A stretch of 64,000 nucleotides of DNA from Cecembia rubra (GTDB taxonomy: Bacteria; Bacteroidota; Bacteroidia; Cytophagales; Cyclobacteriaceae). Position 1 is the first letter of the stretch. Each line of letters starts with the position of its first letter. The DNA is taken from assembly GCF_003014575.1 (NCBI RefSeq), contig NZ_PYGF01000011.1, positions 62,001 through 126,000 on the forward strand. The letters are read 5' to 3'. This document shows, one piece after another, positions 47,177-56,958 of the stretch. The notes beneath the pieces are model-generated. The model was not told the DNA's origin. It saw only the letters and a list, made by a program, of their open reading frames with translations, and did not search any database. The position numbers were made by a program, and so were the translations under genes.

Positions 47177-48757
47177 TTAAAACTCCGAAGTGAAATGAAA
47201 CTCTATCTCGGGATAATTGTCCTGTACCATTTGCAACCAAGCTTTGGATTCAGCCATAAAGACCAGTTTTCCATCTTTGTCGCGGGCTATGTGCCGGCTC
47301 TTTGAACGTACAAATTCGTCCAGCTGCTTTTTATCGGTACTGCTTATCCAACATGCCTTGTACAGGTTCATAGGCGCAAAATCCGCGGAAGCATTGTATT
47401 CATGCTTGAGGCGGAACTGGATCACTTCAAACTGAAGCTGTCCTACGGTACCCACCACTTTTCTGTTGCCCATCTCATAGGTGAAATACTGGGCCACCCC
47501 TTCTTCCATCAGCTGCTTCAAGCCTTTTTCCAACTGTTTGGTCTTCATGGCATCTTTGTTGATCACCTCTTTGAAGATCTCAGGCGAGAAACTTGGAATG
47601 CCCTTGAAGGTCATGTTTTCCCCATCTGTCAAGGTATCCCCGATTTTCAGATTGCCGGTATCATAAAGGCCTACAATATCTCCAGGGAAGGCTTCGTCCA
47701 CGATTTCCCTATCTTGGGCCATAAACTGGGTTACATTGGAGAACCTCAATGGCTTAGGACCCCGGACGTGGTTATAGGGTTTGTTTCTTTCAAATTTACC
47801 CGAACAGATTCTCAAGAATGCGATCCTGTTACGGTGGTTAGGGTCCATGTTGGCGTGGATCTTGAAAATAAATCCAGAGAACTTGGGCTCTTCAGGCTTC
47901 ACTTCACGGTCTTCTGTATACCTGCTTTTTGGAGATGGGGCGATACGGATAAAGGTGTCCAACATTTCGTTGACCCCAAAGTTGTTAACGGCTGAGCCAA
48001 AAAAAACAGGGGCCACTTTGCCTTCCAAGTATTCCTGCACATCGAAATCAGGATACACGCCTTCGATCAGTTCTACGTCTTCTCTTAATTGGTTTGCCGC
48101 ACTTTCACCTATAAGCTTCTCCAATTGCCCATCATTAAGGTCCTCGATCACCACCCTGTCATCGCTGAGTTTGCGCTGACTTGGAGTAAAGAGGTTAAGT
48201 TTCTTTTCGTAAAGGTTATACACCCCCTTGAAGCCTTTGCCCATACCGATAGGCCAGGACAGTGGGCGTACTTTGATGTTCAGTTTATCTTCTACTTCGT
48301 CCAGCAGGTCATAAGGATCCCTGCCCTCACGGTCAAGCTTGTTGATAAAACAGATTACAGGCGTATTGCGCATGCGACAGACTTCCATCAGTTTTTCTGT
48401 CTGGATTTCCACCCCTTTGACACAGTCGATGACCATAATAACCGAGTCGACAGCTGTCAGGGTCCTGTATGTATCCTCTGCAAAGTCCTGGTGACCTGGG
48501 GTGTCCAAAAGGTTGATTTTTACCCCTTGATACTCAAATCCCATTACAGATGTTGCCACGGAAATACCTCTTTGCTTTTCGATCTCCATCCAATCGGACT
48601 TGGTAGCCACATCGATTTTGTTGGATTTCACAGCTCCCGCAGTTTGTATCGCACCACCAAAAAGCAAAAGCTTTTCAGTCAAAGTGGTCTTACCGGCATC
48701 CGGGTGGGCAATGATCGCAAAGGTTTTGCGCTTTTTGATTTCTTCTGTTAAACTCAT
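47177..48757 (-). CDS. prfC: Peptide chain release factor 3
   Basis: RF3 is a GTPase that recycles class I release factors after termination. The 526-residue protein has the G1 loop AHPDAGKT (17-24), the G3 motif [12 protein letters not shown], and G4 as NKLDRE ([13 protein letters not shown]). The RF3-specific C-terminal domain carries [20 protein letters not shown]. The length is normal. It is a stand-alone gene. Confidence 0.97.
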   Translation of the reverse strand: MSLTEEIKKRKTFAIIAHPDAGKTTLTEKLLLFGGAIQTAGAVKSNKIDVATKSDWMEIEKQRGISVATSVMGFEYQGVKINLLDTPGHQDFAEDTYRTLTAVDSVIMVIDCVKGVEIQTEKLMEVCRMRNTPVICFINKLDREGRDPYDLLDEVEDKLNIKVRPLSWPIGMGKGFKGVYNLYEKKLNLFTPSQRKLSDDRVVIEDLNDGQLEKLIGESAANQLREDVELIEGVYPDFDVQEYLEGKVAPVFFGSAVNNFGVNEMLDTFIRIAPSPKSRYTEDREVKPEEPKFSGFIFKIHANMDPNHRNRIAFLRICSGKFERNKPYNHVRGPKPLRFSNVTQFMAQDREIVDEAFPGDIVGLYDTGNLKIGDTLTDGENMTFKGIPSFSPEIFKEVINKDAMKTKQLEKGLKQLMEEGVAQYFTYEMGNRKVVGTVGQLQFEVIQFRLKHEYNASADFAPMNLYKACWISSTDKKQLDEFVRSKSRHIARDKDGKLVFMAESKAWLQMVQDNYPEIEFHFTSEF

Positions 48758-48919
48758 CTAAAGTCCTGATTCTCTATTTTTCAGCCTGCAAAGGTAAGGC
48801 TTATTCCTTTGGGATGGAAATAGGGAGAGTAAATACTTAGAGTCTTTATAAAATTCTGACTGGCGTAAGATTCCAGTAGGAAAAAAGCATGTTATGGACA
48901 AAGCTTTCTTAAACTGATT

Positions 48920-49621
48920 TTAGTAAAAATCCTTGAGCAGAAATTTATATTGTTTTGCAACTTTCTTTTTCTTTAAAGGATGGATTTCATCTCCTTCATA
49001 TTTTTTGGCAAAAACCGCATGCCCTAGTTCTTTGTCAATTATAAATATGAAAATATTGGAGGAGTTAGAAACAGGAATAGGGGCATAATTCCCCAAAGTG
49101 GCTACACCAATTCCTATAGATTTAAACATTTCCCCAGTCATATTTCCTTTTTTTCTGACAAATCCATCATGGTAGATCAGCATGCTGTATGGGGTATCTG
49201 TTTTACTTAGCATACTGAAAATGGTGGGAGTGACCCGCAATTCCACATAAGGAGCATTTTTAGAGGCTTTTTCAGCTAATTCCATCAGGTCTAAAGAATA
49301 CAATTCCATATGAGAGATTTCCTCTAATGGGTAAAAGTGTGCCTTTTCAAAGAGGTGTAATCTTTCCATTATCAAATCCGCATTTACCTGGGCGGAGATA
49401 GTCGAAGCAGAATCATGATGAACCTGACCCATTCCTTTCCCTACTACTTCAATCCGGGAGCCCGGGTAAAAAACAGTGATTTCTTTAATTTCTTTTAAAT
49501 CAACCAATGGAGCCTGTTTATTGAATATTTGGGCAACTGAAAACAATGGTGTTCCCAAAATAAAAATTGCGAAAAACAAAGTTTTTGGCACCACAATTAT
49601 TGAGTTTGATCCAACAGTCAT
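48920..49621 (-). CDS. Secreted protein of unknown function
   Basis: The 233-residue product has a hydrophobic signal segment (about residues 12-27) ending near FSVA-QIF. The mature protein shows no known motif to me. It has two long helix-prone stretches (about 70-115), a segment TPYSMLIYHDGFVRKKGNMTGE, and a very basic C-terminal part (PLKKKKVAKQYKFLL). ATG 49621 is preferred over one 13 codons upstream because it gives a compact signal peptide. It is monocistronic, with a dispersed repeat upstream. Confidence 0.65.
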   Translation of the reverse strand: MTVGSNSIIVVPKTLFFAIFILGTPLFSVAQIFNKQAPLVDLKEIKEITVFYPGSRIEVVGKGMGQVHHDSASTISAQVNADLIMERLHLFEKAHFYPLEEISHMELYSLDLMELAEKASKNAPYVELRVTPTIFSMLSKTDTPYSMLIYHDGFVRKKGNMTGEMFKSIGIGVATLGNYAPIPVSNSSNIFIFIIDKELGHAVFAKKYEGDEIHPLKKKKVAKQYKFLLKDFY

Positions 49622-49695
49622 TTTTCTAAGGTATACTTTTTTAAAAAAGAAAAGTTGCATTGGTAAAAAAAAATCATGTCAAGATTAAAAAACAG

Positions 49696-49861
49696 GATTG
49701 TCCGCTCTCTTGCCAGTAGAATCATTCCAAAAGAATAAACCTACGATTTCAAACCAATATCAATGAATAACTTGTCCGCCGATGCGGATCCAATATTAAT
49801 AAATATCAGTTTGGTTGAAAACCATCTTACTAATGAATACTGTTGTCATTCCGGATATACA
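49696..49861 (+). repeat. Dispersed 166-bp intergenic repeat, copy 3
   Basis: This copy matches that at 40403-40568 in length and order. The core palindrome is TCCGC-CGAT-GCGGA (one base changed from copy 2, keeping a 5-bp stem). The flanks differ from those of copy 2, which argues against a simple large duplication. It lies between the hypothetical secreted protein gene and the histidine kinase gene. Confidence 0.85.
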
Positions 49862-49916
49862 AATAAATAAATACAGCAGGTTATGGGGATTAGCTCACTA
49901 TAAATTAAATTAAGAC

Positions 49917-51152
49917 CTATATCCTTTGTCCCACAAAGTCTTCCCTTTGGAATTTGCTGATACCGTCCAAACTTCCCTGAAGAATGATTCGGAAGGTAGT
50001 TCCCTTGCCCAATTCCGACTGTTTTACATAAATTTTCCCCTTGTGATAACCTTCAATGATTCTTTTTGCAAGGGTTAATCCCAAACCCCAGCCCCTTTGT
50101 CTGGTAGTAAAACCGGGAGTGAAAACCTTTTTATACAATCCTTTATCCATTCCTTTTCCAGTATCGGTGATGTCCACAAAAACATACTTTTCACTTTCTT
50201 TAATAATGTCAATGGAAATGGTTCCTTGGCCTTTCATTGCATCCACTGCATTTTTGCAGATATTTTCAATCACCCATTCAAAAAGAGGCCTGTTCATCAT
50301 GGCTTCTATATGGTTGGCATAGCCATTGATTTTCATTTCCACTTTGGACGAAATCCTTGGCCTTAAATAATTGATAGTGTCATCGACGACAGAGAATACG
50401 TTTTCCGGTTGGATCGATGGTTTGCTTCCGATGGAACTAAAGCGCTCTGTTACCATTCTTAATTTCACCACGTCTTTATCCATTTCCTGGATCACTTCTT
50501 TATTTTCTTCCCATACGGGTGAATTTTTCAAATAATCAATCCAAGCCATCAGAGAAGCGATAGGAGTGCCTAACTGATGGGCTGTTTCCTTGGTAAGTCC
50601 TGCCCAGACACGGTTTTGTTCTGCGACTTTGGATTGGTTAAAAACTGCATAGGCCAAAATGCCAAAGAATAAAATCACAGAGAGCTGAACATAAGGATAA
50701 AATCTCAGGGAGGTCAAAAGTTCTGAATTTCTATAATAAACCAATGCTTCTTCAGTAGGTATAGGCTCGTATGCAGCCTTCATTTTGGCAAGCTCCTTCT
50801 GAAGTATTTTGGTCTTTTCCTCTTCAGAGTTTTTGCTTTTGAAATTAATATTCCTGTAATCGATGAAATTTTGGTTGGCGTCTACGACAATGACAGGAAT
50901 AGAAGTGTTCTGTTGTATGATTTCCTGGTTGATAAATGTCAAATTGTCAGTGTACATGGCAGCATATTCCCATGCTTTTGCCAGGAGCTCTATTTGTCTC
51001 TTTTCCCTTTCCTTTAGTTCTTCGACCAATTGATTGGTATAAAAAATTGAGCCAAAACTGATAATTACTGCACAAATAACAACCAGCCACTTGATACGGC
51101 TTTGGTTTTGATATAGGTTCATGGTGGCAATATCTTGCAGTCTGTTTTTCAT
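49917..51152 (-). CDS. Orphan sensor histidine kinase
   Basis: The 411-residue kinase has a TM segment at about 21-38, a short extracytoplasmic region, and a second TM at about 153-171 with no obvious HAMP domain. The catalytic core has an H-box ETAHQLGTPIASLMAWI (His192), N-box ENICKNAVDAM, G1 DTGKGM, F-box FTPGF and G2 GWGLGL. It autophosphorylates and should pass phosphate to a response regulator, but no regulator gene is nearby. The signal sensed is unknown. Confidence 0.9.
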   Translation of the reverse strand: MKNRLQDIATMNLYQNQSRIKWLVVICAVIISFGSIFYTNQLVEELKEREKRQIELLAKAWEYAAMYTDNLTFINQEIIQQNTSIPVIVVDANQNFIDYRNINFKSKNSEEEKTKILQKELAKMKAAYEPIPTEEALVYYRNSELLTSLRFYPYVQLSVILFFGILAYAVFNQSKVAEQNRVWAGLTKETAHQLGTPIASLMAWIDYLKNSPVWEENKEVIQEMDKDVVKLRMVTERFSSIGSKPSIQPENVFSVVDDTINYLRPRISSKVEMKINGYANHIEAMMNRPLFEWVIENICKNAVDAMKGQGTISIDIIKESEKYVFVDITDTGKGMDKGLYKKVFTPGFTTRQRGWGLGLTLAKRIIEGYHKGKIYVKQSELGKGTTFRIILQGSLDGISKFQREDFVGQRI

Positions 51153-51294
51153 CGAATTTTGGTATTGGACCTTTAAGCTAATAGAAAACTCCTTTTATCC
51201 ATAGATATTATCAATATGGAATATGATCTTTTTTTGGTGCCATGGTCCCGTTTTTGCTTCATTAAGATTGAAAACGAACATAAATAAAAATATT

Positions 51295-51765
51295 ATGAGC
51301 ACAAATGAAATAGGATTGAAAATAAAGGACAGTAAGATTTTGGTTGAAAAATTAAATAGTCTTTTGGCCAATTATGAGGTTTATTATCAAAATCTAAGAA
51401 ATTTTCATTGGAATGTTACCGGTCCAAATTTCTTCGAGCTCCATGCTAAGTTTGAAGAATTGTACAACCAAGCTAATCTAGGGATTGATGAGGTTGCAGA
51501 AAGGATTCTTACACTTGGGGCAAGACCTTTTTCCTCATTTGAGGAATACATAGCTAATGCCGCTATCCAAGAAGCTAAGCATGTGAAAGAGGCAAAAAAA
51601 ATGGTGGAAATAATAAGGGACAACCTCAATACCTTGTTGAAACTGGAACGTGAAACCATTGAGGCTGCCGCTGAGCAAGGGGATGAGGGTACTGTAACCA
51701 TGATCAGTGACTATATAAGTGCCAAAGAGAAAACAGTATGGATGCTTTCTGCATACCTAAAATAG
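51295..51765 (+). CDS. dps: Dps-family ferritin-like DNA-protection protein
   Basis: The 156-residue protein forms dodecameric shells that oxidise and store iron and protect DNA. The family core HWNVTGPNFFELHAKFEELY holds the inter-subunit ferroxidase ligands (His, Asp/Glu), and GIDEVAERILTLGARPFSS follows. The ATG at 51295 gives the normal family length; an upstream extension is not conserved-looking. A terminator shared with the convergent lipA follows. Confidence 0.93.
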   Translation: MSTNEIGLKIKDSKILVEKLNSLLANYEVYYQNLRNFHWNVTGPNFFELHAKFEELYNQANLGIDEVAERILTLGARPFSSFEEYIANAAIQEAKHVKEAKKMVEIIRDNLNTLLKLERETIEAAAEQGDEGTVTMISDYISAKEKTVWMLSAYLK

Positions 51766-51779
51766 TACAAGACATAATC

Positions 51780-51811
51780 AAAAAAGGATGGAATCAATTC
51801 CATCCTTTTTT
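51780..51811. terminator. Bidirectional terminator between dps and lipA
   Basis: AAAAAAGGATGGAA pairs with TTCCATCCTTTTTT around a 4-base loop. It serves both convergent genes. Confidence 0.9.
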
Positions 51812-51812
51812 G

Positions 51813-52691
51813 TTATACGTTCACATGTCTCTCAGCGTGATATGAGGACCTTACCAATGGTCCTGATTCAACATATTTCAAGCCTCTTTTGAGTCCCTCT
51901 TCTCTGTAATGGGCAAAAAGATCTGGATGGATAAATTCAGCTACCTCAATATGCATTTTTGTTGGCTGCAAATATTGGCCCAAAGTCAGGATATCACAAC
52001 CATGTGCCGCTAAATCGTCCATTGCTTTATAAACCTCCTCTTTATTTTCTCCCAAACCGAGCATGATACCAGTTTTGGTTCTTTTCCCGAATTCTTTGGT
52101 AAGTTTGATTTGTTCCAAAGAACGCTCATATTTGGCCTGTGGCCTTACCCTTCTGTACAATCTTTCTACTGTTTCCATGTTATGGGATACAACTTCCTGA
52201 CCTGCGGAAATCATCCTGTACAAAGCATCCCAATTTCCCTTGACATCTGGAATCAGAGTTTCTATAGTTGTTTCAGGTGAAAGCTGTTTGGTCAAAGTGA
52301 CCGTTTGATACCAGATTTCTGCTCCTCTGTCCTTCAATTCATCTCTGTTTACAGAAGTAATTACAGCATGCTTTACCTTCATCAGTTGGATGGCTTCAGC
52401 TACCCTTCTAGGTTCATCAGCATCATATTCCGGTGGTCTTCCGGTGGCAACGGCACAGAAGGAACAAGAGCGTGTACATACATTTCCAAGGATCATGAAA
52501 GTTGCCGTTCCGGCACCCCAGCATTCTCCCATATTTGGGCAATTGCCACTTTCACAAATGGTATGAAGTTTATGTTCGTCTACAAGTTTTCTTACTTTGG
52601 CATATTCTTTTCCGACAGGCAACTTCACCCTCAACCAATCAGGTTTTTTCCTTTTGGTTGCCTCTTCGGATATCACAGGCAGCTCGATCAT
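51813..52691 (-). CDS. lipA: Lipoyl synthase
   Basis: LipA inserts two sulfurs into octanoyl-protein with S-adenosylmethionine, giving the lipoyl cofactor of dehydrogenase complexes. The 292-residue radical-SAM enzyme shows both iron-sulfur clusters: the auxiliary set Cys46, Cys51, Cys57 ([12 protein letters not shown]) and the SAM set Cys72, Cys76, Cys79 (CTRSCSFC). The C-terminal [10 protein letters not shown] has the conserved RSSYHA serine. It ends against dps. Confidence 0.96.
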   Translation of the reverse strand: MIELPVISEEATKRKKPDWLRVKLPVGKEYAKVRKLVDEHKLHTICESGNCPNMGECWGAGTATFMILGNVCTRSCSFCAVATGRPPEYDADEPRRVAEAIQLMKVKHAVITSVNRDELKDRGAEIWYQTVTLTKQLSPETTIETLIPDVKGNWDALYRMISAGQEVVSHNMETVERLYRRVRPQAKYERSLEQIKLTKEFGKRTKTGIMLGLGENKEEVYKAMDDLAAHGCDILTLGQYLQPTKMHIEVAEFIHPDLFAHYREEGLKRGLKYVESGPLVRSSYHAERHVNV

Positions 52692-52745
52692 TTCTTTAAT
52701 TTTTTTCTGTTGCGAAATTACTTCCTTGATGCCAATAAACCCAAT

Positions 52746-53474
52746 CTATTTTCGGAAACCATAGAAAAAGGTGAAATAAACAGACTGAAAGAATTGCCTG
52801 TTTTCCACGGTTGGCATCAATGGAATTTCTTTTGTAAAACCTTCTAACTGATAGCCAAGTTCCAATCCAGTGACATTTGATCTAAAAACTCCAAATTCAA
52901 AATTAACAGCTGCTTTTGCATTGGCCCCTATTGCCAGTTCTGAATTTCCGATACCCTCAAAAATCCTACCTGGCCCAAGAATATTGTTGAGACTCTGATG
53001 TACTTCAGGATTATATTGTTCTCTTACTGTCTCCAAACGGCTAACTGAATATTCAATGATATATGGTGCAATTAATCCAATAGAGGGGCCTAGTGCTCCC
53101 AGAACAGAAACCTGAACTCCCTGTTGTGGGGCTTTTTTAAACAGGATCAGTTCTCTTCCATAATATGGTCTGATGGAATAGAGATAGTTGGATTTTCCAA
53201 AAATGAAAGAATTTCCAAGGATAGTATTGTACCTTACTTCTTTTGGATTTTTGACATTGGCCAAATCCAGTCCGAAAAACTGGAAAGAACTGTCGTCTAT
53301 CCTAATGCCATATTTGAAGGAAAATCCTCCAATAAGACCACCATTGGTGTTTTTGTTAATGCCAAACAATACTTCAGTATCGTAGTCATAATCCCCAACA
53401 TCATCTCTTTGGGCATACAGACCAGACACAGCCAGTCCAAAAAAAACAGTCAGAATATATTTTAGGCTCCTCAT
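52746..53474 (-). CDS. Outer-membrane beta-barrel protein, unknown function
   Basis: The 242-residue protein has a signal peptide ending near SGLYA-QRDD. Alternating aromatic/polar strands through the mature part (GLIGGFSFKYGIRI, SYLY-type and FQSVYFTFFYGFRK at the C-terminus with a terminal aromatic-containing strand) fit an eight-stranded barrel. No family motif is recognised. ATG 53474 (MRSLKY) is preferred; MKMR at 53480 is an alternative. The gap to lipA downstream is 54 bp. Confidence 0.65.
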   Translation of the reverse strand: MRSLKYILTVFFGLAVSGLYAQRDDVGDYDYDTEVLFGINKNTNGGLIGGFSFKYGIRIDDSSFQFFGLDLANVKNPKEVRYNTILGNSFIFGKSNYLYSIRPYYGRELILFKKAPQQGVQVSVLGALGPSIGLIAPYIIEYSVSRLETVREQYNPEVHQSLNNILGPGRIFEGIGNSELAIGANAKAAVNFEFGVFRSNVTGLELGYQLEGFTKEIPLMPTVENRQFFQSVYFTFFYGFRK

Positions 53475-53545
53475 CTTCAATTGCTCAGAAAATTAACGCT
53501 ATTTTCGTACTTAAGTTACTAAACCAAAAATAAAAGTAAGAGTTT

Positions 53546-53950
53546 ATGCCAACTATTAAAAGTTCATATGAAGGAAATCTCCGCACCAAAATGGTGCATA
53601 TTCAGTCCGGAAATGAAATCATTACGGATGCGCCTTTGGACAATAATGGAAAGGGGGAAGCATTTTCCCCAACAGATCTGGTAGCTGCAGCTCTTGGTAG
53701 CTGTATGGTTACTATAATGGGAATAGTTGCAGAAAGAGATGGGATAGACCTAAAAGGTTTGAAATGGGAGATTACCAAAATCATGCAATCAGATCCAAGG
53801 AAAATCGCAGAAGTGATGATTGCTTTCCATTGGGATAAGCCCCAAGGCTCTCCCTCATTTCAACAAAAATTAAAAAATGCTGCTCGAACTTGTCCTGTGG
53901 CATTAAGTCTGTCTCCTGAGGTTAAACAGACTGTAATTTTCAATTTCTAG
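53546..53950 (+). CDS. OsmC-family peroxide-detoxifying protein
   Basis: The 134-residue protein carries the two redox Cys of the OsmC/Ohr fold: Cys53 in AALGSCMVT and Cys116 in RTCPVAL. The N-terminal SPTDLVAAALGSC motif is typical. OsmC-family proteins reduce organic hydroperoxides in the cytoplasm, commonly with lipoyl-type reductants; this assignment is by family. It is followed after 79 bp by an ECF sigma factor operon. Confidence 0.88.
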   Translation: MPTIKSSYEGNLRTKMVHIQSGNEIITDAPLDNNGKGEAFSPTDLVAAALGSCMVTIMGIVAERDGIDLKGLKWEITKIMQSDPRKIAEVMIAFHWDKPQGSPSFQQKLKNAARTCPVALSLSPEVKQTVIFNF

Positions 53951-54029
53951 ATTTTTTTTGGCCCCATTGTAGCGTTATCTGGTTATTTAGCGTCTATGCA
54001 TTATATGGTGCATCTATAAAAAGGCTCCT

Positions 54030-54578
54030 TTGGAACAAAAACTCATTCAAAAAGCAAAAAATGGGGACCCTAAGTCTTTGGAAATGCTTTACAGGCATTT
54101 CTATGGCTATGCTATGAGCATTGCTTTGCGTTATTCCAATTCCAGAGATGAGGCCTGTGAAATTGTCAACGACAGTTTCATGAAGGTGTTCGATAAAATT
54201 GCCCAAAATGAGGAAATCAGTTCATTCAAAGCTTGGTTCAGAAAAATACTGGTCAATACTTCCATCGATTACTACAGGAAAAATGTAAAGCATTACGGCG
54301 CAATGGATATTGACAAAGCTGATGCTGAGAGCTATGAACCTGAAATCATCGGTCAGTTGTCTAAAGAGGATATCCTTGACATGTTGAGAAACTTACCGGA
54401 GATGCTTAGAATAGTCTTCAACATGTATGAGATTGAAGGCTATGCGCACAATGAAATCGCGGAGCAACTTGGGATTCCTTCAAGTACATCAAGAACATAC
54501 CTTGCCAGGGCAAAACAAAAATTAAGAGAAAAAGTATTGGAAATCAATCAGATTAGGGATGAAGGAGCAGTTCGATAA
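54030..54578 (+). CDS. ECF-type RNA polymerase sigma factor
   Basis: The 182-residue sigma-70-family protein has region 2 (LEMLYRHFYGYAMSIALRYS, DEACEIVNDSFMKVFDKI) and region 4 with a helix-turn-helix (YEIEGYAHNEIAEQLGIPSS and TSRTYLARAKQKLREKVLE). No ATG is available in frame, so TTG 54030 is used. It overlaps the next gene by 20 bp, which is the arrangement expected for a sigma factor with its membrane partner. Its regulon is unknown. Confidence 0.93.
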   Translation: MEQKLIQKAKNGDPKSLEMLYRHFYGYAMSIALRYSNSRDEACEIVNDSFMKVFDKIAQNEEISSFKAWFRKILVNTSIDYYRKNVKHYGAMDIDKADAESYEPEIIGQLSKEDILDMLRNLPEMLRIVFNMYEIEGYAHNEIAEQLGIPSSTSRTYLARAKQKLREKVLEINQIRDEGAVR

Positions 54579-55866
54579 AAAACTGGTGGAGAAGATCAGG
54601 GCGTCCTTTGAGGATCATGAGGAGGCTTTTGATTCCAAGGAGTGGGAAAAACTTTCCACTGCTTATTTCAGGCCTAAAAAAGGCTTGGCAAATGCACCAT
54701 GGATCTTATGGGCAGCATCTATGATTGCTGTGTTAGGCCTTGGCATGCTTTTCTTCAACCTGAATAAGGTGTTGGATGCTCCTTCGGCTGAAGAAATAGC
54801 AGAAACCAATATTGAAATTCCAAATGTGATAGAAAATGGCGCCACAGCCCCTGGCTTAGATAAAGCAGTACAGCAAGAATTAGGAAAAAACTTTGAAGAG
54901 CCACTTATTGCTTTATCCGATGCTGATTGGAAAAATAAGCTACCTGGTGTGACACCCAATGTTCCCAAAATTGAATTACCAATCGCATTAGATTTACCAA
55001 AGGAACATATTATAGCCAAGGTAGAGATAGTTCAAAGTTCAGAAATTTTTGAGGATAGTATTTACAATAAAAATGACCTGCCCAGCCCATTTATTGCGCA
55101 GTTCAGAGAACAGGAAGAAGAACTTGCAAAAGCTTCAATTTCTGCCTGGCTCCAAGAGGGGAAAAATACTTCTGAAGATTTGGAAGAAAACAATTCAAAA
55201 TCAAATCCATTAAAATTAGGACTGTTGGTAGCACCCCAGACGGTTGCCAATTCCAATCAATCACTTAATTTGGGGGGAGGACTTGCCTCCGAGTTTTCAT
55301 TTTCCAGAAGGTTGAAATTGGATGTAGGAATGGTATATGCCAGTCAAAATCTGAGCCCCAACAATTCGAATTTTAATAGTTTGTTGGCCAATTCAGCCAA
55401 TGAAGCAGACAGTTATAGGTTATCTGCATTGAATACCAATGTTGTGACTGCAACAACTGAGCTTAGGTTTGGGCAGTTGGAAATCCCTGTAAATTTGAAG
55501 TATATGCTTTGGGACAAGAAATCAGCAGGAATTTATGTTCTTTCTGGTTTTTCCAATATGTTTTTCCTTAATCAAAGGAGCGTTTATACCTTTAGTGCAT
55601 TAAATATGAACAGCGGGGGCTTTGCTATAGGCCAAAATGCAGTTCAGACTTTTACACAGACAGTTAGGCCAGAATCGGGTTCCGACAATGGGAATATGGG
55701 CCAATTAATCAATTTTGGGATTGGTTATGAGCATAGCTTAAGTAATGGTACCTTTATTTCCGTGGAGCCCTTTTACAAAACCTCATTGGGAGGGCAGACT
55801 TTTTTGGGGCAGCAACTTTCCATTGGTGGTTTGAACTTGAGAATGAATTTTCAATTAAAAAAATAG
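54559..55866 (+). CDS. One-TM protein with C-terminal beta-barrel-like domain, putative sigma partner
   Basis: The 435-residue protein has a charged cytoplasmic-type N-terminus of about 45 residues, one TM helix (about 46-66, WILWAASMIAVLGLGMLFFNL), a long acidic, Asn/Ser-rich linker (about 75-215), and a C-terminal part of about 200 residues. That last part looks like an outer-membrane barrel domain: GGGLASEFSFSRRLKLDVGM, IPVNLKYMLWDKKSAGIYVL and a last strand NLRMNFQLK. The layout combines an anti-sigma-like inner-membrane anchor with a barrel-like end. It overlaps the sigma gene by 20 bp. The N-terminus could bind the sigma factor, but no anti-sigma motif is recognisable. Confidence 0.7.
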   Translation: MKEQFDKKLVEKIRASFEDHEEAFDSKEWEKLSTAYFRPKKGLANAPWILWAASMIAVLGLGMLFFNLNKVLDAPSAEEIAETNIEIPNVIENGATAPGLDKAVQQELGKNFEEPLIALSDADWKNKLPGVTPNVPKIELPIALDLPKEHIIAKVEIVQSSEIFEDSIYNKNDLPSPFIAQFREQEEELAKASISAWLQEGKNTSEDLEENNSKSNPLKLGLLVAPQTVANSNQSLNLGGGLASEFSFSRRLKLDVGMVYASQNLSPNNSNFNSLLANSANEADSYRLSALNTNVVTATTELRFGQLEIPVNLKYMLWDKKSAGIYVLSGFSNMFFLNQRSVYTFSALNMNSGGFAIGQNAVQTFTQTVRPESGSDNGNMGQLINFGIGYEHSLSNGTFISVEPFYKTSLGGQTFLGQQLSIGGLNLRMNFQLKK

Positions 55867-55875
55867 ATATAGTTT

Positions 55876-56832
55876 ATGCAAATGCGATTTAGCGTATGGT
55901 TGATAGGGGTTTTATTTGCCCTGAATAGTTGTATTCAAGGAGTAGAATCAGATCTTGAAAAGGCGATTGAGAGAGATGATAGGCTCTTAAAAGAATTCTT
56001 ACAGCGAAATAATATCGATGCAGTGGAAACGCCGCTGGGCTATTATTATGTAAGAGAAGTAAGTGCAGCCACAGGAAATCAGATTGTAAACAATGATATC
56101 GTTGGTATTTACTATGAAATTAGGACTATCAATGGGCAATTGATTGAAGATTATTTTGATGAAACCAAACCTCCTAAGATTTTTGCGCATTCTGAAGGGG
56201 GATTGGTGCCGAGGGCAATCAATTTTGCGGCCGGATTGGCCAAAGAAGGTGAGATATTAAAGCTATATGTGCCATCTTATCTGGCATATCAAGATTACAC
56301 TTATCAGCAACTGATTCTTCCCAATTCCAATTTGCAGATTAGGGTGAAATATGCCAAAATCTACACAGTGGAAGAAATAAAAACTTTAGAAGATCTTGCT
56401 ATACAGGATTACATTGCAGCTAATGAACTAGAAGGTTTCCAAAAAACGCCTGAAGGCTTATATCTTAAAATTGTTTCCGGAGGCAATACCACAGGAACAG
56501 TTACAGCTGCAGGAAATGTCATTGGCTTTACCTATGGTTTGTTTCAAATGGGGGATAACCAAGCACTAGCGGAATCCTCTAATACCATGAGCCCAATCCA
56601 AATTTCTCTGGGCAATCCATCAAATCTTCAATTTTTAAATTTGGCATTCCTAGGTTTGAGGTTAAATGCCGAAATAGAGGTCTTTTCCCCTTCCCATTTG
56701 GCATTCGGTAAAACAACTCAAGTGATTCCATTTCAGATCAGGAGGGATTTATTTCAAAAAAGTTTCATTCCCCAGGTTGCACGTCCATTTGAGCCAGTTT
56801 ACTTAAAGGCCAAATTGGTAGATATCAGGTAA
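55876..56832 (+). CDS. FKBP-like lipoprotein, tandem domains
   Basis: The 318-residue lipoprotein has a lipobox ending ALNSC (Cys19). Two FKBP-type peptidyl-prolyl isomerase-like modules follow: one with DIVGIYYEIRTINGQLIEDYF and VPRAINFAAGLAKEGEILKLYVPS, and a more diverged second one with NVIGFTYGLF and IEVFSPSHLAFG. Each keeps the YYVR/LYLKIV strand that opens the fold. It may aid folding of exported proteins. It lies 9 bp after the fusion gene, so it is the third gene of the ECF operon. A terminator follows. Confidence 0.8.
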   Translation: MQMRFSVWLIGVLFALNSCIQGVESDLEKAIERDDRLLKEFLQRNNIDAVETPLGYYYVREVSAATGNQIVNNDIVGIYYEIRTINGQLIEDYFDETKPPKIFAHSEGGLVPRAINFAAGLAKEGEILKLYVPSYLAYQDYTYQQLILPNSNLQIRVKYAKIYTVEEIKTLEDLAIQDYIAANELEGFQKTPEGLYLKIVSGGNTTGTVTAAGNVIGFTYGLFQMGDNQALAESSNTMSPIQISLGNPSNLQFLNLAFLGLRLNAEIEVFSPSHLAFGKTTQVIPFQIRRDLFQKSFIPQVARPFEPVYLKAKLVDIR

Positions 56833-56848
56833 ATTCATTCCAAGTATT

Positions 56849-56881
56849 AAAAGCCTCCTTTAGTAAAAAAGGAGGCTTTTT
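56849..56881 (+). terminator. Rho-independent terminator of the ECF operon
   Basis: A 13-bp stem AAAAGCCTCCTTT / AAAGGAGGCTTTT with a short A-rich loop is followed by a T tail, 16 bases after the FKBP-like gene. Confidence 0.92.
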
Positions 56882-56958
56882 GTTGGAGATAGGTTGAATT
56901 TTTTGTTTTGGGCAAAGCTTTTCATCAAATTGCATCATAATCAAACCCAAATATTACC

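Noticed and set aside
47402-47995. 197-codon open frame antisense to prfC
   Set aside because: It lies wholly inside a well-identified gene, has no family motif, and follows from that gene's codon use.
53988-54030. CGTC-type ECF promoter and inverted ATGCA/TGCAT repeat before the sigma factor
   Set aside because: The CGTC box has no matching upstream element at the right spacing, and the inverted repeat has only 5-bp arms.
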